This document shows positions 36,043 through 39,083 of a DNA stretch of 39,083 nt, in pieces. The notes under the pieces are model-generated. The model was not told where the DNA came from, made no database searches, and saw only the letters and a list, made by a program, of their open reading frames with translations. Positions within the stretch are counted from its first letter, which is position 1, and each line of letters starts with the position of its first letter. Origin of the DNA: an uncultured bacterium (GTDB lineage: Bacteria; Planctomycetota; Phycisphaerae; Phycisphaerales; SM1A02); NCBI GenBank assembly GCA_903919715.1, contig CAIXJC010000049.1:1-39083 (forward strand), read 5' to 3'. The position numbers and the translations under genes were made by a program.

Positions 36043-37005
36043 ATGCCCCGTCGCGCTCAAAAACCAACGCACTCGTTCACTGATGCCTCGCGCGGTATGC
36101 GCATTCAGAAAGTGATCGCAGACGCTGGTCTCGCCTCGCGACGTGAGGCAGAATCGATGATCACCCAGGGGCTCGTGCGAGTGAATGGGGAACTGATCGA
36201 CGCGTTGCCAGCATGGGTCGATGCCAGTCGTGATCGGATCACCGTTGATGGCAGATTGTTGCGCCCTCCGGAACAACATATTTATGTGATGCTGCATAAG
36301 CCGCCAGGGTTTGTCTGCACCAACTCGGATCCAGAGGGTCGGCGATTGATCACTGATTTGGTTGATCATCCAAGCCGCGCACGCCTTTACTCTGTCGGTC
36401 GATTGGATTTCGATTCAAGCGGTCTCATCCTCATGACAAATGACGGAGAATTCGCCAATCGGTTGACGCATCCTCGTTACGAAATCCACAAGGAATACGA
36501 GCTCATGGTGAAAGGGAGCTTGGAGCCAGAAGATGTGGAACGTCTCGAGGAGGGGATTTTTACTCCCGCCGAAAAAGTGCCTGGCTCTCGCCCCCATGAA
36601 TCGCATCTCAGGATTCTGCGACGTGATGGAGAGCGAACGGTTCTCACGATGGAATTACGCGAAGGCAGCAATCGCCGAATTCGCCAGTTGATGGCGGACC
36701 TCGGTCATCCGGTGAAACGACTTCGGCGTACTCGAATGGGTCCGATTCGTCTTCGTGGACTCGCCGTCGGTGCATGGCGTGATCTCACGCACTCGGAACT
36801 CATGCAACTGCGCCAAGAGGCGTTCGCAGATGCTGCGACGATTCAAAAGCGTCGAACATCCCCGTCGAAGAATGCAACAAAGATCGTCAGCAAGAATTTG
36901 CGAACGACTTCTCGCAAGAGTTCGACTCCCCAGCGAAGTCCCCAGCGAAGTGCAGCGAAGGGTTCAACAAGCCGCACGGTCCGAGGCGACACTTCTCGGC
37001 GGTAG
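36043..37005 (+). CDS. RluB/RsuA-type ribosomal RNA pseudouridine synthase
   Basis: A 320-residue pseudouridine synthase. An S4 RNA-binding domain (RIQKVIADAGLASRREAESMI) at about residues 20-75 is followed by the catalytic domain with the nucleophilic Asp in YSVGRLDFDSSGLILMTNDG. KEYELMV and EGSNRRIRQLM complete the RsuA/RluB/RluE/RluF pattern. The C-terminal 55 residues are basic and Ser/Thr-rich (SSTPQRSPQRSAAKG), as in other RluB tails. Start choice: GTG codons at 36037 and 36040 precede ATG 36043; the domain itself begins near residue 19, so an ATG at 36097 is also possible. RluB modification of 23S rRNA is the likeliest role; it cannot be separated by eye from RsuA. Confidence 0.9.
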   Translation: MPRRAQKPTHSFTDASRGMRIQKVIADAGLASRREAESMITQGLVRVNGELIDALPAWVDASRDRITVDGRLLRPPEQHIYVMLHKPPGFVCTNSDPEGRRLITDLVDHPSRARLYSVGRLDFDSSGLILMTNDGEFANRLTHPRYEIHKEYELMVKGSLEPEDVERLEEGIFTPAEKVPGSRPHESHLRILRRDGERTVLTMELREGSNRRIRQLMADLGHPVKRLRRTRMGPIRLRGLAVGAWRDLTHSELMQLRQEAFADAATIQKRRTSPSKNATKIVSKNLRTTSRKSSTPQRSPQRSAAKGSTSRTVRGDTSRR

Positions 37006-37030
37006 ACGAATTCCGTCTAGAATCCAAACA

Positions 37031-37264
37031 ATGCCTCAATACGAATACATCAGCGAAAGTGACGGCGAAGTCATCATCCTTCTGCGACCGATGTCGCAAG
37101 CGGACGATAAAGTCAGCGACCCCGCTGGACGAGGCCGCACATTTGTGCGCAAGATCAGCGCATTTGGAGTGACGGGAACGAGTTCGCCATCCTCCTCAGC
37201 ACATGTTCATGTCGGCGGTTGTTGTCCGTGTGGGAAGCCCCAGTCTGCGTGTGGGAATCAGTGA
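37031..37264 (+). CDS. FmdB-like small protein with C-terminal cysteine pairs
   Basis: A 77-residue protein whose opening MPQYEYISESDGE mimics FmdB zinc ribbons (MPxYEYxCxxCG) but has Ser and Asp in place of the first cysteine pair. The end GGCCPCGKPQSACGNQ carries four cysteines. A longer open frame from 36755 lies inside the pseudouridine synthase gene and is rejected because the protein-like sequence starts at 37031. It ends in GTGA shared with the next gene, so translation is coupled. Its role is unknown; metal binding at the C-terminus is possible. Confidence 0.65.
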   Translation: MPQYEYISESDGEVIILLRPMSQADDKVSDPAGRGRTFVRKISAFGVTGTSSPSSSAHVHVGGCCPCGKPQSACGNQ

Positions 37265-38007
37265 GTTCCTCCCAATTGCATGGCGTTGATTTTTCTGGAG
37301 CCGACAACGGTGGCGTCCATAAAATTCGAATCGCTTCGTGGAAGTCTCCGACAGAAATTACGGTTGAACGAGCGGATCGAAAGACATTGGTCCGAATGAT
37401 TCTCGACTCCGCAAAGAGCGACGCGAATCATCTCTGGAGAATTGATGCGCCAGTCGGGATACCGATTCCGACGATTCGAGCGCACGGGATCACGCCAACA
37501 TGGCTCGCGAGCGCCCAGTGGTCAGCACAGGCTGGATCGCCTCGTGCGTGGCGTACAAAGTTGCGCGAAGTGTCTCGTGAAGAACCACGGCGCCGTACGG
37601 ATGCTGAGGCGCGAACTCCGATGGCTCCGATGAACCTGCGTGTCTTTAAGCAGACTTGGACACTCATGTGCGAAGTCCTGTTGCCTTTGCATGCGGCGGG
37701 AATTTCGATCTCGCCAATGGCCAGAACTGCATCGCGTGCGACAGTCTGCGAAGGTTGCCCTTCAAGCGTCCTTCAAAGATTGGGATGGCCGACCAAGGGA
37801 TACAAGGGCGAAGGTGAACCTCCCAAGCGAGTGCGAGCGCTCATCGCTCGAAGACTTGAGGAAATTGGAATCCCAGTTTCAAAGGTCATGATGCAGAAAG
37901 TTATTGAGGACGCAGAAGGGGATCTTCTCGATGCGCTCATTCTCTTGACGCCACCCGTTCAGACAGTTGTTCCCGCTGAAGCGCTCGTCGAGGGTTGGGT
38001 TTTTTGA
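37261..38007 (+). CDS. DUF429-like predicted RNase H-fold protein
   Basis: A 248-residue protein resembling DUF429 proteins, predicted to have an RNase H-like fold. The opening HGVDFSGADNGGVHKIRIASW carries an Asp on the first strand, LWRIDAPVGIPIPT gives the second acidic strand, and VIEDAEGDLLDALIL near the end gives Glu/Asp on the last helix. Such residues form the active site in related folds. The start is GTG at 37261 within the GTGA overlap with the FmdB-like gene; a longer frame to 37219 overlaps that gene more and is rejected. It converges on queE with 24 bases between. Function not established. Confidence 0.72.
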   Translation: MSSSQLHGVDFSGADNGGVHKIRIASWKSPTEITVERADRKTLVRMILDSAKSDANHLWRIDAPVGIPIPTIRAHGITPTWLASAQWSAQAGSPRAWRTKLREVSREEPRRRTDAEARTPMAPMNLRVFKQTWTLMCEVLLPLHAAGISISPMARTASRATVCEGCPSSVLQRLGWPTKGYKGEGEPPKRVRALIARRLEEIGIPVSKVMMQKVIEDAEGDLLDALILLTPPVQTVVPAEALVEGWVF

Positions 38008-38031
38008 TCTCTGGAACGTGTGGCAACTGAT

Positions 38032-38709
38032 TCAAACGCCGCGTGTTTGCGGCTCCCAAATAATCTTGTGCACCTGAACTTGCAGGCGAACATCGATGTG
38101 GTCTTCCAGGATCCACTGCGCCAGTTGGCGCGGATGCAACCCAGCAGCGCCAAGAATCTCAAGGCCTTTGGGTTGTTCGTGAACTGGCGAAAAGAGAACG
38201 GATTTGCAGCGCTCTGCAAGGTGATGTTTCAATAATGTTTCGCGGGCGTATTCGTAATCTCTGCGTGAAGTAAGAACGAATTTCACCTCGTCGTGCGGAC
38301 GAAGTCGGTCGAGATTCGCCCACACCATGCGCGCTGATTCGCCAGAGTCGGGAGTCTTTACATCTAGGATGATGTGCGCTCTTTCATCCACGAATTCAGT
38401 ATCGATCGCGCCCGATGTTTCGATCAACACGGTTCGATTCGCATCAAGCAACCGAGTGATCAGCGTGTGGACATTGCGCTGTGCGAGTGGTTCGCCACCA
38501 GTGAGTTCTATTAATGGACATGGATTTTCCAAGACTTCATCGACGATCGAATTGATTGTTCGTGTGGAACCTTCTCGAAAGGCATATTCAGTGTCACAGT
38601 AATGGCAGCGAAGCGGGCAGCCTGTCAGGCGAATGAAGATGCAGGGTTGACCAACCCATGTTGATTCGCCTTGAATCGAAAAGAAGATCTCGTTGATGCG
38701 AAGTGTCAT
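38032..38709 (-). CDS. queE: 7-carboxy-7-deazaguanine synthase
   Basis: A 225-residue radical SAM enzyme that rearranges 6-carboxytetrahydropterin to 7-carboxy-7-deazaguanine, in the pathway to queuosine in tRNA. The cluster motif is C31-C35-C38 (TGCPLRCHYCDT), with the substrate opening EIFFSIQGESTWVGQPCIFIRL and the SAM-binding ELTGGEPLAQRN. The length is normal. Other queuosine genes (queC, queD, queF) are not in the window. It lies between the DUF429-like gene (convergent) and the tRNA-Leu terminator upstream; both queE and the tRNA are on the minus strand. Confidence 0.95.
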   Translation of the reverse strand: MTLRINEIFFSIQGESTWVGQPCIFIRLTGCPLRCHYCDTEYAFREGSTRTINSIVDEVLENPCPLIELTGGEPLAQRNVHTLITRLLDANRTVLIETSGAIDTEFVDERAHIILDVKTPDSGESARMVWANLDRLRPHDEVKFVLTSRRDYEYARETLLKHHLAERCKSVLFSPVHEQPKGLEILGAAGLHPRQLAQWILEDHIDVRLQVQVHKIIWEPQTRGV

Positions 38710-38784
38710 AGAGAGTTGAACAGGCTAGTCCATCACGGTCGAGTGACCGATCGCGGGACTCCGTAGAGCCCACGCGCTAGGAAA

Positions 38785-38816
38785 AAGTTGCCGCCACTTT
38801 TCAGTGACGGCAACTT
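38785..38816 (-). terminator. Intrinsic terminator after tRNA-Leu
   Basis: Read on the minus strand, AAGTTGCCG pairs with CGGCAACTT, extended by CACT/AGTG after one mismatch, with a four-base loop. It is followed by a run of T from the A-tract at 38782-38786. It lies about 30 bases beyond the tRNA 3' end and isolates the tRNA from queE. Confidence 0.88.
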
Positions 38817-38845
38817 TGTCTCGAAACCCAATTGTCCAAAACCAA

Positions 38846-38929
38846 TGCCCAGAAGAGGACTCGAACCTCCAAGAGATTTCTCCCACCAGCACCTCAAGCT
38901 GGCGCGTCTGCCAATTCCGCCACCTGGGC
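38846..38929 (-). tRNA. tRNA-Leu (anticodon GAG)
   Basis: An 84-nt tRNA on the minus strand. The acceptor stem GCCCAGG pairs with TCTGGGC (one G-T pair) and the discriminator is A. The D-arm contains GGCGGAATTGGCAGACGC. The anticodon stem CCAGC/GCTGG encloses TTGAGGT, giving anticodon GAG, which reads CUC and CUU leucine codons. A long variable arm, as expected for tRNA-Leu, precedes the T-arm GGAGGTTCGAGTCCTC. CCA is not encoded. Confidence 0.95.
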
Positions 38930-38955
38930 AAGGAGGGGGGGTGGGGAGTATACGG

Positions 38956-39083
38956 TTTCAGCCAGTGCTGGTTTCACTCAGCTCAAGATTCAGCCAGTCC
39001 AAGTTTTAGCCAGTCCAAGTTTTAGCCAGTCCAAGTTTTAGCCAGTCCAAGTTTTAGCCAGTCCAAGTTTTAGCCAGTCCAAG
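38956..39083 (+). repeat. 16-bp tandem repeat array running off the window
   Basis: Eight 16-bp units lie head to tail: three diverged units (38956-39003) then five identical copies of TTTTAGCCAGTCCAAG (39004-39083). The last ends exactly at the window edge, so the array probably continues. There are no spacers, so it is a minisatellite rather than CRISPR. It begins 26 bases upstream of the tRNA-Leu gene. Confidence 0.9.

Noticed and set aside
38956..39083. CRISPR array
   Set aside because: The 16-bp units are directly adjacent with no spacers, and no cas genes are nearby.

Overview
The window looks like chromosome from a planctomycete, most plausibly of the Phycisphaerae. The evidence is secreted proteins ending or starting with short dockerin-like 'DxNxDGxxDGADLxxLLxxWG' modules, DUF1573-like and SUMF1-type exported proteins, a small Hc1-type histone-like protein, moderate GC, many short or absent Shine-Dalgarno sequences, and single subunits of large complexes sitting away from their operons. 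Heptose-type LPS genes (GmhB-like phosphatase, family 9 glycosyltransferase) argue for an outer membrane. The species assignment is inference.

Layout. 0-9.6 kb: flavin reductase-like protein, an unknown protein, a TPR lipoprotein, an ArsR-methyltransferase fusion, then (minus strand) a protein with three YHS-like metal-binding repeats and an exported amidase, followed on the plus strand by ahcY, a DUF1573 lipoprotein, a methyltransferase and a polyprenyl diphosphate synthase. The ArsR-methyltransferase may be a SahR-like regulator of ahcY, which has palindromic candidate operators upstream. 9.6-14.1 kb: exported TlpA-like protein and panC (minus), then the iron-sulfur assembly run iscS-iscU-iscA, whose promoter carries a Fur-box-like palindrome.

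14.1-18.1 kb is an accessory island. It holds a broken GYF-type gene, a secreted seven-repeat kelch-like dockerin protein, and a secreted dockerin-SUMF1 protein whose last 110 bases have the residue layout and codon pattern of a diversity-generating retroelement (DGR) variable region. At least five copies of a roughly 21-bp repeat, often in inverted pairs, are interspersed here and were noticed nowhere else in the window. No reverse transcriptase or template repeat was found in the window, so a DGR would have to act from elsewhere.

18.1-39.1 kb is housekeeping: an M3-like metallopeptidase, a small lipoprotein, 39-bp hairpin repeats, a solitary atpD with manA and a FabZ-like dehydratase, the Hc1-like gene, then a tightly packed minus-strand run pfkA / gmhB-like / family 9 glycosyltransferase / plsY / purB (eukaryote-type) / isochorismatase-like hydrolase. 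After an aminotransferase comes a second minus-strand run: a 690-residue repeat protein, YihY-like membrane protein, STAS protein, small TTG-started lipoprotein and a solitary nuoB. The window closes with an RluB-like pseudouridine synthase, an FmdB-like small protein, a DUF429-like protein, queE, tRNA-Leu(GAG) with a strong terminator, and a 16-bp tandem array that runs off the end.
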